Of a stretch of 64,000 nucleotides of DNA, positions 9,149 through 17,794 are shown one piece after another; position 1 is the stretch's first letter; each line of letters begins with the position of its first letter. The stretch lies in the NCBI GenBank assembly GCA_015295835.1, contig DVEG01000027.1, positions 124,001 to 188,000 of the forward strand. The letters run 5' to 3'. A program made the position numbers and the translations under genes. This stretch comes from Oscillatoriaceae cyanobacterium M7585_C2015_266. GTDB taxonomy: Bacteria > Cyanobacteriota > Cyanobacteriia > Cyanobacteriales > Oscillatoriaceae. The notes under the pieces are model-generated. The model was not told where the DNA came from. It did no database searches and was given only the letters and a program-made list of their open reading frames with translations.

Positions 9149-10177
9149 ATGACTGGCAAGCAAGCCATTTGGAAACTATTTACCGCCCTAATTCTCGGTG
9201 CGGCAGTCAGCGCTGCGATCGCAACTCCACCGCTAAAAGCAAAACCTATACCCTCTGCCATTAATCAAACCACTGCCACCTACTCGCAAATCGCGCAACT
9301 AATCCGCAGTTTTGGTGACAACGCTTACCCCGTCTTTACCGTCGCCTTCACTACCAACGGCAAAGTTTTAATCTCTGGAAGCAATGAAGATACGATCAAA
9401 ATGTGGGATGTTTCCACTGGGGAACTGCGTTACACCCTAGCGGTACATTTAGGGGATATAACCTCCCTAGCCGTAAGCCCCGACGGAATAAACCTTGTCA
9501 GTGGCTCTAAAGATAAAACAGTCAACGTCTGGGATGTTAACACGGGCGAGATGCGCTTTACTCTTGCCAGACACACAGATGCTGTCAGCTCGGTAGCAAT
9601 TAGCCCAGATGGGCGCTTAATTGCTAGTGGCAGTTGGGATAAAACGATTATACTCTGGGATATGCAGACGGGAAATTTTGTCCGCAGTTTAGTTGGGCAT
9701 ACAGATGGAGTGAACGCAGTTGCTTTTAGCCCTGATGGCAGAATTCTCGCTAGCGGCAGTCTCGATCGCATGATCAAATTGTGGGATGTGGCTAGTGGCA
9801 CTCTTCTGAATACTTTAACTGGGCATGAAGACTGGATAAGTTCTCTGGTTTTTAGCACTGACAGCCGAGAATTGGTAAGCGGCTCGTACGATAAAACGGT
9901 TAAGATTTGGAATGTCAGAAATGGCAGATTGGTGAGTACGCTTCGGGGGCATAACTTCGCTGTTAATGCGATCGCTCTTAGTCCGAATGGTAGGATTCTC
10001 GCTACTGCCAGTGAAGACAGTACAATCAAACTCTGGAATTTCAGAACCGGCAGGTTATTGCGTACTCTCCGAGGGCATAATAAAAGTGTTTTTAGTATTG
10101 CTTTTAGCCCTGACGGACAAACCCTCGCCTCTGGAGGCAATGATAACACGATTAAAATTTGGCAAGTAAGTCCGTGA
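9149..10177 (+). CDS. exported WD40 repeat protein
   Basis: The 342-aa product starts with a signal peptide (hydrophobic stretch about residues 8-26, ending in small residues near ATPPLKAKP), then about seven WD40 units (about 58-340) with repeated cores such as FSPDGRILASGS, DKTIILWD and LVGHTDGVNAV. Seven units would close a single beta-propeller. Such propellers are scaffolds or ligand binders; here one is predicted in the periplasm or outside the cell. The gene is alone on the plus strand and ends in a strong terminator at 10224-10256. Units are similar in DNA as well as protein, suggesting growth by internal duplication. The ligand is unknown. Confidence 0.88.
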   Translation: MTGKQAIWKLFTALILGAAVSAAIATPPLKAKPIPSAINQTTATYSQIAQLIRSFGDNAYPVFTVAFTTNGKVLISGSNEDTIKMWDVSTGELRYTLAVHLGDITSLAVSPDGINLVSGSKDKTVNVWDVNTGEMRFTLARHTDAVSSVAISPDGRLIASGSWDKTIILWDMQTGNFVRSLVGHTDGVNAVAFSPDGRILASGSLDRMIKLWDVASGTLLNTLTGHEDWISSLVFSTDSRELVSGSYDKTVKIWNVRNGRLVSTLRGHNFAVNAIALSPNGRILATASEDSTIKLWNFRTGRLLRTLRGHNKSVFSIAFSPDGQTLASGGNDNTIKIWQVSP

Positions 10178-10223
10178 ATGGGTATGGGTAATTGTTAATT
10201 GATAAAAGACAATTAACCACCAG

Positions 10224-10256
10224 AAAACCCGGTTTCTTGAAAAAAACCGGGTTTTT
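10224..10256 (+). terminator. intrinsic terminator after the WD40 gene (CCGGGTTT hairpin family)
   Basis: AAAACCCGGTTT pairs with AAACCGGGTTTT over a short A-rich loop and ends in a T-run. It lies 46 bp after the stop codon. Hairpins with the same CCCGG core recur at 52582-52620 and 57055-57084, each just after a gene. Confidence 0.75.
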
Positions 10257-10327
10257 GATTTCTTGAGTTTTGTCAATATTGTATTTTTTTTAGCTTTCGA
10301 TACTCCTGCTACAGAGTAGCTAAGCGC

Positions 10328-11641
10328 TTAGCACAAGCTACGGGAACGCGAACGTACAACTACTATGCCGAATGCATCTGGGGATAAATATTGTTGTGCA
10401 GCTCGCTGTAAATCTTTGGCATCGAGGGCTTGAATCAAAGCGGGATAGTTGAGTGCTGGTGCCAAATCTCCGCTCATGGATTGATAATAGCCATATAATC
10501 CGGCGCGCTCGCTTGGTGTTTCGTTGCCGAAAACAAACCGATTAGCTACTTGAGTGCTGACACGGTTTTTCTCTGACTCGTTTACCAATTCTTCTTGTAG
10601 TTTGCGGATGTGCTCGGTAATTGCCTCTCGAACCAAGACTATATTTTCTTCTGGTAATTGTGCCGAAATATAGAACGTTCCCTGCAGCCGATGCGTCATA
10701 TTACTCACCGAAATTTGAGAAACTAATCCCCTTTCTTCCCGCAAATCCTGAACTAGCCGCGACGTGCGCCCATGTCCCAAAATTGATGCCAAGACATCTA
10801 AAGCATAAGTTTCCCGCAGCCTTTTCATCCCAGGCACCCTCCACACCATCACCAGACGCGCCTGCTGCAAGCTTTCGTCTATATATTCTCGATAAACTAT
10901 TTCTTTGAAAGGCGGTTCTTCTGCAAAATCGCTATTTTGAGAAATTAGAGTTGATTTTTGATGAGAGTGAGAGTAAGCTTCTGAAAATCCCTCGGCGACA
11001 ATTGCAATTAATTTTTCAACTGGCAGATTTCCCACCGCCACAGCAGTTATAGATTGCGGTTGATAATAGCGAGCGTGGAAATCCCGCATTTGTTGTGGCT
11101 TTAATTGTTCAATCACTGAAGCTGGGCCTAGTATTGGACGCCGATAGGGTAGTACCTCAAATGCCGTCTCCATCGCTCGGTAATAAGTGCGACGACGAGG
11201 ATTATCTTCCGAACGACGAATTTCTTCCAAAACTACTAAACGCTCTCGCTCGAAAGCATCATCCGGAATACAGGCATTTAAAACTATATCGAACAGCAGG
11301 GGTGCTAGGTGGGCAAAATCCCCAGGTGCGGTGGTTATGTAGTAATGTGTGTAATCTTGGCTGGTTGCGGCATTGGTGACTGCGCCTCGCTCCTCAATCC
11401 GGCGCTCAAATTCACCGCTTTGCAGTTTCTCTGTTCCCTTGAAGACCATGTGTTCTAAAAAATGGGCCATGCCGTTAATAGCATCTGATTCTACGGCTGA
11501 GCCAACGTTTACCCACAAACTCAGGTTAACAGCTTCAACGGGTATCTGTTCTGCTATAATTGTCAGCCCGTTTGGCTGGTGATGAATTGTGGGGGCATTT
11601 AGCGGGAGGGCAACAGAGAATTCGAGTAGGCTTGAAGTCAT
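10328..11641 (-). CDS. M16 family zinc peptidase (processing-peptidase type)
   Basis: The inverse zinc motif HFLEH lies at residues 60-64 and the third ligand glutamate at about 140 in VVLEEI, exactly the spacing expected for active M16 (pitrilysin/insulinase) subunits. The 437-aa length fits one of the short, two-domain M16 proteins that work as homo- or heterodimers, often with a second non-catalytic M16 partner, which is not seen here. The C-terminal half shows RLVQDLREERGLVSQISV, the R/Y-type region of the second domain. The start is an ATG. The substrate is unknown; peptide or transit-peptide-like degradation is a family-level guess. Confidence 0.9.
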   Translation of the reverse strand: MTSSLLEFSVALPLNAPTIHHQPNGLTIIAEQIPVEAVNLSLWVNVGSAVESDAINGMAHFLEHMVFKGTEKLQSGEFERRIEERGAVTNAATSQDYTHYYITTAPGDFAHLAPLLFDIVLNACIPDDAFERERLVVLEEIRRSEDNPRRRTYYRAMETAFEVLPYRRPILGPASVIEQLKPQQMRDFHARYYQPQSITAVAVGNLPVEKLIAIVAEGFSEAYSHSHQKSTLISQNSDFAEEPPFKEIVYREYIDESLQQARLVMVWRVPGMKRLRETYALDVLASILGHGRTSRLVQDLREERGLVSQISVSNMTHRLQGTFYISAQLPEENIVLVREAITEHIRKLQEELVNESEKNRVSTQVANRFVFGNETPSERAGLYGYYQSMSGDLAPALNYPALIQALDAKDLQRAAQQYLSPDAFGIVVVRSRSRSLC

Positions 11642-11815
11642 GTATGGATTCGGCGAGTGTGAGGTGTGAACTTTTCTTACTGAGTAATTTTTACTCTCAT
11701 CTTAATAATTATTTACTCACGGTGTCTGCAAATTGCTTAATGTTACAAACATTTGATCGGCTTTGCGTATATCACAATCCCAACAACCGGCTAGTATGGA
11801 GGCGTTCTCAGTGTC

Positions 11816-11844
11816 TTGAAATGAGAAAATTGTGAATTTATGAT
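11816..11844 (+). promoter_or_regulatory. predicted sigma70-type promoter of crtD
   Basis: A -35 box TTGAAA (11816-11821) and a -10 box TATGAT (11839-11844) are separated by exactly 17 bp. The expected transcription start is near 11851, giving a leader of about 23 nt before the crtD ATG at 11874. This is one of the best promoter matches in the window. Confidence 0.6.
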
Positions 11845-11873
11845 AAAGAATATTACAAAAGATTAAAAAAGTC

Positions 11874-13388
11874 ATGTCAAGCAGTCGTAGCAGTCGGAAC
11901 AAAGCCCGCGTAGTCGTCATCGGAGCCGGAATCGGCGGTTTGACAGCAGCGGCATTGTTGGCTAAGCGGGGATACCGTGTGTTAGTCTTAGAGCAAGCGT
12001 TTGTACCTGGAGGCTGCGCCTCTACTTTTAAACGCCGAGGTTTTACCTTTGATGTCGGAGCAACTCAAGTGGCAGGTTTGGAACCTGGGGGTATTCACCA
12101 CCGTATTTTCACAGAATTAGAAGTGGAGCCCCCAGAAGCAACTGCCTGCGATCCAGCCTGTGCCGTATTTCTGCCGGGAGAAACTACTCCTATTAATGTA
12201 TGGCGCCAGCCACAAAAGTGGAAAGCTGAACGCGCGAGCCAGTTTCCAGGCAGCGAGCCGCTTTGGCAGTTATTTGCTACTCTCTTTCGAGTAAGCTGGG
12301 AATTTCAAAGTCGTGATCCTGTCTTGCCTCCCCGTAATCTCTGGGATTTGTGGCAGCTAGTTAAAGCCCTACGTTTTGAGACTTTGATTACTGTGCCTTT
12401 TACACTGCTGACTGTAGGGGATGCTTTGCGGTTATACGGGTTGGATAAAAACCTGCGCCTGAGAACTTTTCTAGATTTACAGTTGAAGTTATATTCACAA
12501 GTGGATGCTGAGGAAACGGCGCTCCTGTATGCGGCAACGGCTCTGGGGGTTTCGCAAGCGCCGCATGGTCTTAGTCACCTTAAGGGTAGTATGCAGGTAC
12601 TCTGCGATCGCCTCGTCGAAGCCCTGAACAAATACGGTGGCACTTTGCTCATGCGCCACGCCGTTAAGCACATCTGCGTTACAAACGGTAAAGCTACTGC
12701 TGTTGTTGTCGAAAATCAAAAAACTGGCGAAATTTGGACTGAGGAAGCTGATGTCTTTGTCGCCAATGTAACTGCGCAAAACTTAGTGAAGTTATTGGGC
12801 GAACACGCACCCGCAGGCTATCGCTATCGCATAGATAAATTGCCTCCCGCATCTGGGGCTTTCGTAGTTTATTTAGGCGTAAAACAAGAAGCTATACCTC
12901 CTGAATGCCCACCCCACTTACAGTTTCTCTACGACTACAATGGAGAAATCGGCGAAAATAATTCTTTATTTGTTTCAGTAAGTCTTCCGGGAGACGGAAG
13001 AGCTCCAGAAGGAATGGCGACGATTGTAGCCTCCTCATTCACCGACACCCGCATTTGGTGGCATACAGCAGATTATGAAGCGCTAAAAAACAGTTATACA
13101 GAAGAGGCGATCGCACGTCTGAGCCAGTACTTCCATCTCACTAAAGACACTATTGTTTACAAAGAAGCAGCTACCCCCCGCACTTTCGAGCGTTTTACCG
13201 GGCGCTCGCGCGGCATCGTCGGCGGCATTGGGCAGCGTGTGTCAACTTTTGGCCCTTTTGGCTTGGCCACCCGCACCCCAATAAGGCACCTGTGGCTAGT
13301 GGGCGACTCCACCCATCCCGGCGAAGGCACTGCAGGTGTCAGCTATTCCGCCCTCACCGCCGTGCGCCAAATTGAAGCCGATGAATAA
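11874..13388 (+). CDS. crtD: C-3',4' desaturase CrtD (carotenoid pathway)
   Basis: CrtD introduces the 3',4' double bond during synthesis of myxol-type carotenoids in cyanobacteria. The 504-aa flavoprotein has an N-terminal dinucleotide fold VVVIGAGIGGLTAAALLAKR (from residue 13), the phytoene-desaturase-like PGGCASTFKRRGFTFDVGA, and a C-terminal FAD motif HLWLVGDSTHPGEGTAGVS (about 472-490). The segment VGATQVAGLEPGGIHHRIF matches the cyanobacterial CrtD group and differs from carotene isomerase CrtH, which is the main alternative. The start is an ATG with a weak Shine-Dalgarno but a good promoter. No other crt gene is adjacent. Confidence 0.85.
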   Translation: MSSSRSSRNKARVVVIGAGIGGLTAAALLAKRGYRVLVLEQAFVPGGCASTFKRRGFTFDVGATQVAGLEPGGIHHRIFTELEVEPPEATACDPACAVFLPGETTPINVWRQPQKWKAERASQFPGSEPLWQLFATLFRVSWEFQSRDPVLPPRNLWDLWQLVKALRFETLITVPFTLLTVGDALRLYGLDKNLRLRTFLDLQLKLYSQVDAEETALLYAATALGVSQAPHGLSHLKGSMQVLCDRLVEALNKYGGTLLMRHAVKHICVTNGKATAVVVENQKTGEIWTEEADVFVANVTAQNLVKLLGEHAPAGYRYRIDKLPPASGAFVVYLGVKQEAIPPECPPHLQFLYDYNGEIGENNSLFVSVSLPGDGRAPEGMATIVASSFTDTRIWWHTADYEALKNSYTEEAIARLSQYFHLTKDTIVYKEAATPRTFERFTGRSRGIVGGIGQRVSTFGPFGLATRTPIRHLWLVGDSTHPGEGTAGVSYSALTAVRQIEADE

Positions 13389-13655
13389 AGTGAAAATATA
13401 GTTGCTAAAGTTGCTAATTTCTTTTGAAATAGAATACCGGAGTTCTCAGAATCTAAAAAAGAATTTTAAATTTTTTATTAATTACTTTAAATAATATAAG
13501 GGGCCAAAGGCGCTACCAGACATAGAAAGGCTTTTCCTCAGTTAACATAGTCGCAGACAGAACGTCAAGCGCAAAAGCAAGGGAACTTTACCCTTAGTAG
13601 GCTGTAGTCGTTCTAGCACGCCTTATTGGTTTCGCTTCACATAGGAATGGGAGTC

Positions 13656-15347
13656 ATGGCTGAACTTAAACTGCGCGTACAAATTGAGGGAAATACTGAA
13701 AAAACGGTGTTCGTGGAGCGAGATGAATTTAAAATGGGGCGCTCGCCGGAATGCGATTTACATTTACCTTATGGATCAATTTCCAGAACACACGCCCGCT
13801 TTGTCAAAACTCCATCAGGAGAATGGATTATTGAAGATATGGGAAGCAAAAACGGCACACTCTTGAACGAAAGCTTTGTTACCTCCCCCCAAAAAGTAAA
13901 CCACGGAGATGTTATTCGACTGGGAAATGTTTTTATAAGCGTTATTTTCACGGAGCGCCCGCAAACTAAGCCCCCCATTTCTGTGCATCCACAAACCAAA
14001 CCACCTCTGGATTATAGCTCTCAACCGACAACAACCCCACAACCAAGAGCAACGCTGCAAACAACTATCGCTCCAGGTATAACCATCTTACGCAATGCTA
14101 AAGACTTGCAGCAGCAATGGATACAAGCCGACGCACCAGGAGATGTTCTAAGCAACAAAGAAAGAGCGATCGCTCGACTCAAAGACTTAGTAGACATCGC
14201 CAAAGGTTTAAATTCCGCCGAATCCATAGAAGCAATCTTCTCGCAAGTGCAAAAAGTCGTTTTCCGCGAAATCAAAAGCGTCGATCGCTTAGCTTTATTA
14301 ATCGATGTCAGTGGAACAGGAAAACTCGAATTAATGAATTCAGCCGCAAGAGATATAGCCGAGCAACAACACCTAGCAGCCCATGGAAATTGGATCAGCC
14401 GCTCCATCTGTCAAAAAGTCTTCTCAGAAAAAGTAGCCATACACACTGCAGACGCCCAGAGCGACGAGCGATTTGACGGTGAACAAAGTATTCTCTTCAA
14501 AGGCATTCGCAGCGCAATGGCAGTTCCCCTCTGGGATGAAAATAAAGTTGTGGGCGTTCTTTATGCCGACGCACATCTTAGGCGCAGAGATTGGGCTCAA
14601 GAAGGAGAAGAAGACCTCAGTTTTTTTTCAGCCCTAGCTAATTTAGTAGCTTCTAGCGTACAGCGATGGCTACTCACCCGCAAACTTAGAAACGAAGAAA
14701 CTATTCGGCAAAAACTAGAGCGCTATCACTCTCCCGCTGTCGTCCAGCAATTAATAGCAGCAGGAACCCTACAAGGTGGCAGATTACCTCCAACTGAAGA
14801 AGATGTAAGCATATTATTTGCAGATATAGTTGGTTTTACAGCTCTTTCGGAACGGCTTACCCCTGCACAAATCGCTAATTTGCTCAATGATTTTTTTGAA
14901 GAAATGCTAAAAGAAGTTTTTGCTTTTGGCGGAACTTTAGATAAATTTATTGGCGATTGTATTATGGCATTTTTTGGCGCTCCTGAACGCCAACCTGATC
15001 ATGCAGAGCGCGCCGTAGCAGCTGCGAAAGGTATGCTTACTCGCCTGGAAAGACTCAACACTGATCGAATCTTAAGTGAACCTCTACAATTGCGGATTGC
15101 TATCAACAGTGGTAAAGTCGTGGTAGGAGATGTTGGCAGCTCTCAACGGGTGGATTATACTGTTCTCGGTGCACCTGTAAATCTCGCTTCTCGCATGGAA
15201 GGAATTTGCCCACCCGGCGAATGTGTCATCAGCGAAAACACCTATGCTTTGCTAAAATCACCTGCTGGTTTTGAAGTCATGGGAGAGTATCGTTTTAAAG
15301 GCATAGATAAACCCGTGTTAATATACCAAACGAAGCGCAACTCGTAA
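13656..15347 (+). CDS. FHA-GAF-adenylate cyclase (class III)
   Basis: The product (563 aa from this start) combines an FHA domain (about 10-95; GRSPECDLHLPYGSISRTH, phosphothreonine binding), a proline/threonine-rich linker, a GAF domain (about 170-335) and a C-terminal class III cyclase domain (from about 380). The cyclase shows FADIVGFT with a metal-binding aspartate, LDKFIGDCIMAFFGAP with the second aspartate and the adenine-selecting lysine, and VDYTVLGAPVNLASRME, so it should make cAMP. The ATG at 13656 is preferred (AGGA at 13643-13646); an upstream in-frame TTG at 13626 is less likely. Inputs would be a phosphoprotein and a GAF ligand, both unknown. Confidence 0.9.
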   Translation: MAELKLRVQIEGNTEKTVFVERDEFKMGRSPECDLHLPYGSISRTHARFVKTPSGEWIIEDMGSKNGTLLNESFVTSPQKVNHGDVIRLGNVFISVIFTERPQTKPPISVHPQTKPPLDYSSQPTTTPQPRATLQTTIAPGITILRNAKDLQQQWIQADAPGDVLSNKERAIARLKDLVDIAKGLNSAESIEAIFSQVQKVVFREIKSVDRLALLIDVSGTGKLELMNSAARDIAEQQHLAAHGNWISRSICQKVFSEKVAIHTADAQSDERFDGEQSILFKGIRSAMAVPLWDENKVVGVLYADAHLRRRDWAQEGEEDLSFFSALANLVASSVQRWLLTRKLRNEETIRQKLERYHSPAVVQQLIAAGTLQGGRLPPTEEDVSILFADIVGFTALSERLTPAQIANLLNDFFEEMLKEVFAFGGTLDKFIGDCIMAFFGAPERQPDHAERAVAAAKGMLTRLERLNTDRILSEPLQLRIAINSGKVVVGDVGSSQRVDYTVLGAPVNLASRMEGICPPGECVISENTYALLKSPAGFEVMGEYRFKGIDKPVLIYQTKRNS

Positions 15348-15401
15348 TTTTTTTACCGTAGAAACAGCCATGCTTTAATTTATATAAAATAAAAATATAT
15401 C

Positions 15402-15623
15402 CTAAAGCGTATACTGAATTTTGTGATTTTCGGATAATTCTTTGCCACGCTCCACCCTATCGATTAAAAGCGTGACAAAGTTTTCTCCAGCTATGGGATG
15501 ATGGGGCAAAAGTGTAAATAAAGTAACAGCAAAAGCAGAGGAATAACCTCCTCCATCTATTACGTTTTGCCAATCACTTGCGGGCGTGCTTTCAACTAAA
15601 ATGTTGAACAATTCCAGCCCCAC
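15402..15623 (-). CDS. hypothetical short protein, doubtful
   Basis: A 73-aa frame overlaps the end of the MIF-like gene by 28 bp in another frame. Its composition is protein-like (NVIDGGGYSSAFAVTLFTLL, then LIDRVERGKELSENH), with charged C-terminal residues and no low-complexity runs, yet I do not recognise a family. It could be the C-terminal remnant of a larger protein whose beginning was lost, or a spurious frame. There is no clear ribosome-binding site for its first ATG, which lies within the preceding gene. Confidence 0.3.
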   Translation of the reverse strand: MGLELFNILVESTPASDWQNVIDGGGYSSAFAVTLFTLLPHHPIAGENFVTLLIDRVERGKELSENHKIQYTL

Positions 15624-15946
15624 ATCGAACCTTTTGCATCCGAAAACTCTATATAAGTGCGTTTTGCCGGCACCCCCAGCGTTTCCTCAATCTGCTGGCA
15701 AAAATCTTGACTCATTGATTTAGTTTGAGCAGGCGTCATGTTACCAATACTTTTAATTTCAATATAGCATACTGGCTCAGTCGTGCCTGCAAAAGTCATG
15801 GGCACATCAGCTTCAAACGCCGTCATAACGTAAGATTCTGGCTTACCTAAGTGTTTTGCTAACTTAGCCGATAAAGTTTTTAGAAAATTTTCAACAGTAG
15901 ATTTATCAGGAGCAGGAGCAGAAGTTTGAACTTTAATCAATGGCAT
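15596..15946 (-). CDS. tautomerase/MIF family protein
   Basis: The 116-aa product begins MPLIKVQTS; removal of Met would leave Pro as the catalytic N-terminus expected in the tautomerase superfamily. The segment LGKPESYVMTAFEADVPMTF and the repeat-like second half (ELGVPAKRTYIEFSD) match macrophage-migration-inhibitory-factor-like proteins, which in bacteria and cyanobacteria may tautomerise phenylpyruvate or similar keto acids; the natural substrate is usually unknown. The ATG start is fixed by the Pro2 requirement. A flavin reductase-like gene lies 29 bp upstream on the same strand, so the two may be co-transcribed. Confidence 0.88.
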   Translation of the reverse strand: MPLIKVQTSAPAPDKSTVENFLKTLSAKLAKHLGKPESYVMTAFEADVPMTFAGTTEPVCYIEIKSIGNMTPAQTKSMSQDFCQQIEETLGVPAKRTYIEFSDAKGSMWGWNCSTF

Positions 15947-15975
15947 AATCTTTTATTCCCTAAACCCTAAACTTT

Positions 15976-16458
15976 TTAACCACCATAATTCCAGCCGGTA
16001 CTTTCTAGTAACAAAGGTTCGCCCTCGCGGTGAATACCGGCACCGATAATTTCACCAACAAAAACAGTATGATCACCGTATTCAACTGAGCCTACGACTT
16101 TACACTCTAGATAACCTAAAGAATCAGTGATAATCGGGCAGCCAGTTTGCTCTCCTAGATAGAATTGCACGTCTCCGAATTTATCACCCACCCAGCGCTG
16201 CGGCTGAAAGAATTTCTTCGCTAATTCTTTTTGCCCTGCTTCCAGAAAGCTGAGAGCAAAAACGCCACTGGCTTTGATCATGGCGTGGGATTTGGAATCC
16301 TGTTTTACGCAATTCACAAGCATCGGAGGCTTGAAGGAAGACTGCATCACCCAACTGGCAGTAAAGCCGTTGATATCTTCTCCTTCTTTGACACCACAAA
16401 TATAGATTCCATGCGGAATCTTGCGGAGTAATGTTTTTTTCGCTTGTTCGTCTAGCAC
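15976..16458 (-). CDS. flavin reductase-like (FMN-binding) protein
   Basis: The 160-aa product has the split-barrel flavin reductase-like fold: an N-terminal HGIYICG strand, NGFTASWVMQSSFKPPMLVNC for FMN contact, the SHAMIKASGVFALSFL helix and strand, and VGEIIGAGIHREGEPLL near the end. Such proteins bind FMN and reduce flavin or act with oxygenases or as rubredoxin-type reductases. It starts at GTG (16458-16456). It lies 29 bp upstream of the MIF-like gene on the same strand, which suggests a two-gene transcript. Its electron acceptor cannot be inferred. Confidence 0.85.
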   Translation of the reverse strand: MLDEQAKKTLLRKIPHGIYICGVKEGEDINGFTASWVMQSSFKPPMLVNCVKQDSKSHAMIKASGVFALSFLEAGQKELAKKFFQPQRWVGDKFGDVQFYLGEQTGCPIITDSLGYLECKVVGSVEYGDHTVFVGEIIGAGIHREGEPLLLESTGWNYGG

Positions 16459-16592
16459 GGTTTTATCTCCATAAAGTTTGTCAATTTTATATATAATTTA
16501 TAATATTTAAATTACACAGAAAAAGTTTTTAAACAGGGTTGACTATGAGGGGTGTATATGAAATAAAAATAATATGAGTATACGAGGATAGT

Positions 16593-17396
16593 CTATAAGT
16601 TTCTTTGAGAAGAGCGGAAAAGGTGGGCATGTTCGGGATGATAAAGGCGCGAGCGCGCTTTTTGTATCGAACCCGAAAACTTCGCCAATGCCGGGCTTAT
16701 AACATACAGAGTAGTTCGGATAAGCCTTTCTTGCCGAGTCACTGCAGCCATTTCATCAAGTGCTACAAGCCAAATTTTCTCATCGGGCCAACCCAAACGA
16801 GAACAAATGGCCACTGGTGTATCAGGCGGGTAATGTTGCTTCAGTTTGGCTTGTGCCTCCTCGACATGCCGAGCGCTCAGATAAAGACACAAACTTGCTC
16901 GGTGCGCTGCTAGACTAGCCAAATCTTCCGATTCCGGGATACCGGTACAACCCCCAATGCGGGTAAGGATAATAGTCTGTACCAATCCCGGTACCGTCAG
17001 CTCCGCCTTTAATTTAGCTGCTGCCGCCTGGAAAGCACTAATACCGGGTATAACCTCAAACGGAATTTCTGCTTCTATCAAGGCTTGAATTTGCTCATGA
17101 ATAGCGCTGTAGAGGCTGGGATCGCCAGAGTGCAGGCGAGCGATCGCTTTAGCGTTGCGCGCTCTATCCACCATCATCGGCACAATCTCTTCCAGGGTCT
17201 TATTTGCAGTGCGAATAATTTCCGCATCAGCACGCACCCCTAGCAAAATTTGCTCAGGTACAAGCGAATCAGCGACAAAAATCGCGTCTGCCTCAGCCAG
17301 GATTTTCTGAGCTTTTACAGTCAATAAATCCGGATCGCCAGGACCTGCTCCGACAATATAAACTCCCGGTGCGAGTCGACGTTTGCAGTTGTCCAC
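16593..17396 (-). CDS. cobM: precorrin-4 C11-methyltransferase
   Basis: CobM/CbiF transfers a methyl group from S-adenosylmethionine to C-11 of the corrin ring during cobalamin (pseudocobalamin in cyanobacteria) synthesis. The 267-aa product shows the tetrapyrrole methylase P-loop-like GAGPGDPDLLTVKAQKIL (about 17-34), ADSLVPEQIL, and ARLHSGDPSLYSAIHEQ, with PGISAFQAAAA; these distinguish it from CobI, CobJ and uroporphyrinogen methylases. It starts at GTG (17396-17394). No cobalamin riboswitch was recognised upstream, and no other cob gene is in the window. Confidence 0.93.
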   Translation of the reverse strand: MDNCKRRLAPGVYIVGAGPGDPDLLTVKAQKILAEADAIFVADSLVPEQILLGVRADAEIIRTANKTLEEIVPMMVDRARNAKAIARLHSGDPSLYSAIHEQIQALIEAEIPFEVIPGISAFQAAAAKLKAELTVPGLVQTIILTRIGGCTGIPESEDLASLAAHRASLCLYLSARHVEEAQAKLKQHYPPDTPVAICSRLGWPDEKIWLVALDEMAAVTRQERLIRTTLYVISPALAKFSGSIQKARSRLYHPEHAHLFRSSQRNL

Positions 17397-17794
17397 TTCT
17401 TGAGATTGTCAATGAGCTTCATTCCCTAGGGTACAGCAATCAAAAATTATTTATAACAACTTATCCTGAGATCTAGTCAGTTCTGGGTATCTGTAAACAA
17501 CATCGCCAATATATATTGACAAATGGTATAAAACATGCTTGCCTGCTTTGCTGTCCTTTTGATTTTGAGCGCCCCAATTAATGATCATCCTTAGAAATAA
17601 CAAATACAGACTGCCTGCCGCTGTTTATTTAGTTTACAGGTCGAATCATTAGCCCTCGTGGCGAGCCTAAATGTCCTTATAAACCGTGATCTTTGAAATT
17701 CTTTACACTTAGAGTAGCCGTGATAGTATCTGGATGGTTTAAAGCACTATAGCCTTATGGCTTGGGCCTTGTGGTGGTGGAGGAGAATCCAGAA
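17397..17794. other. divergent intergenic region
   Basis: About 400 bp separate cobM (minus) from the Gfo/Idh gene (plus). Apart from the predicted promoter at 17702-17729 I see no gene, repeat or RNA in it. Confidence 0.5.
17702..17729 (+). promoter_or_regulatory. predicted promoter of the Gfo/Idh oxidoreductase gene
   Basis: TTTACA (17702-17707) and TAGTAT (17724-17729) are spaced by 16 bp, pointing to transcription from about 17736 and a leader of about 60 nt. Moderate match to the sigma70 consensus. Confidence 0.5.

Noticed and set aside
9430-10149. Long minus-strand frame opposite the WD40 gene
   Set aside because: It mirrors the repetitive WD40 coding sequence and has the expected low-quality composition of an antisense frame.
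12495-12779. Minus-strand frame inside crtD
   Set aside because: It is an antisense shadow; crtD is well supported on the plus strand.
17397-17794. Cobalamin riboswitch near cobM
   Set aside because: The B12-box consensus is absent from the upstream spacer.
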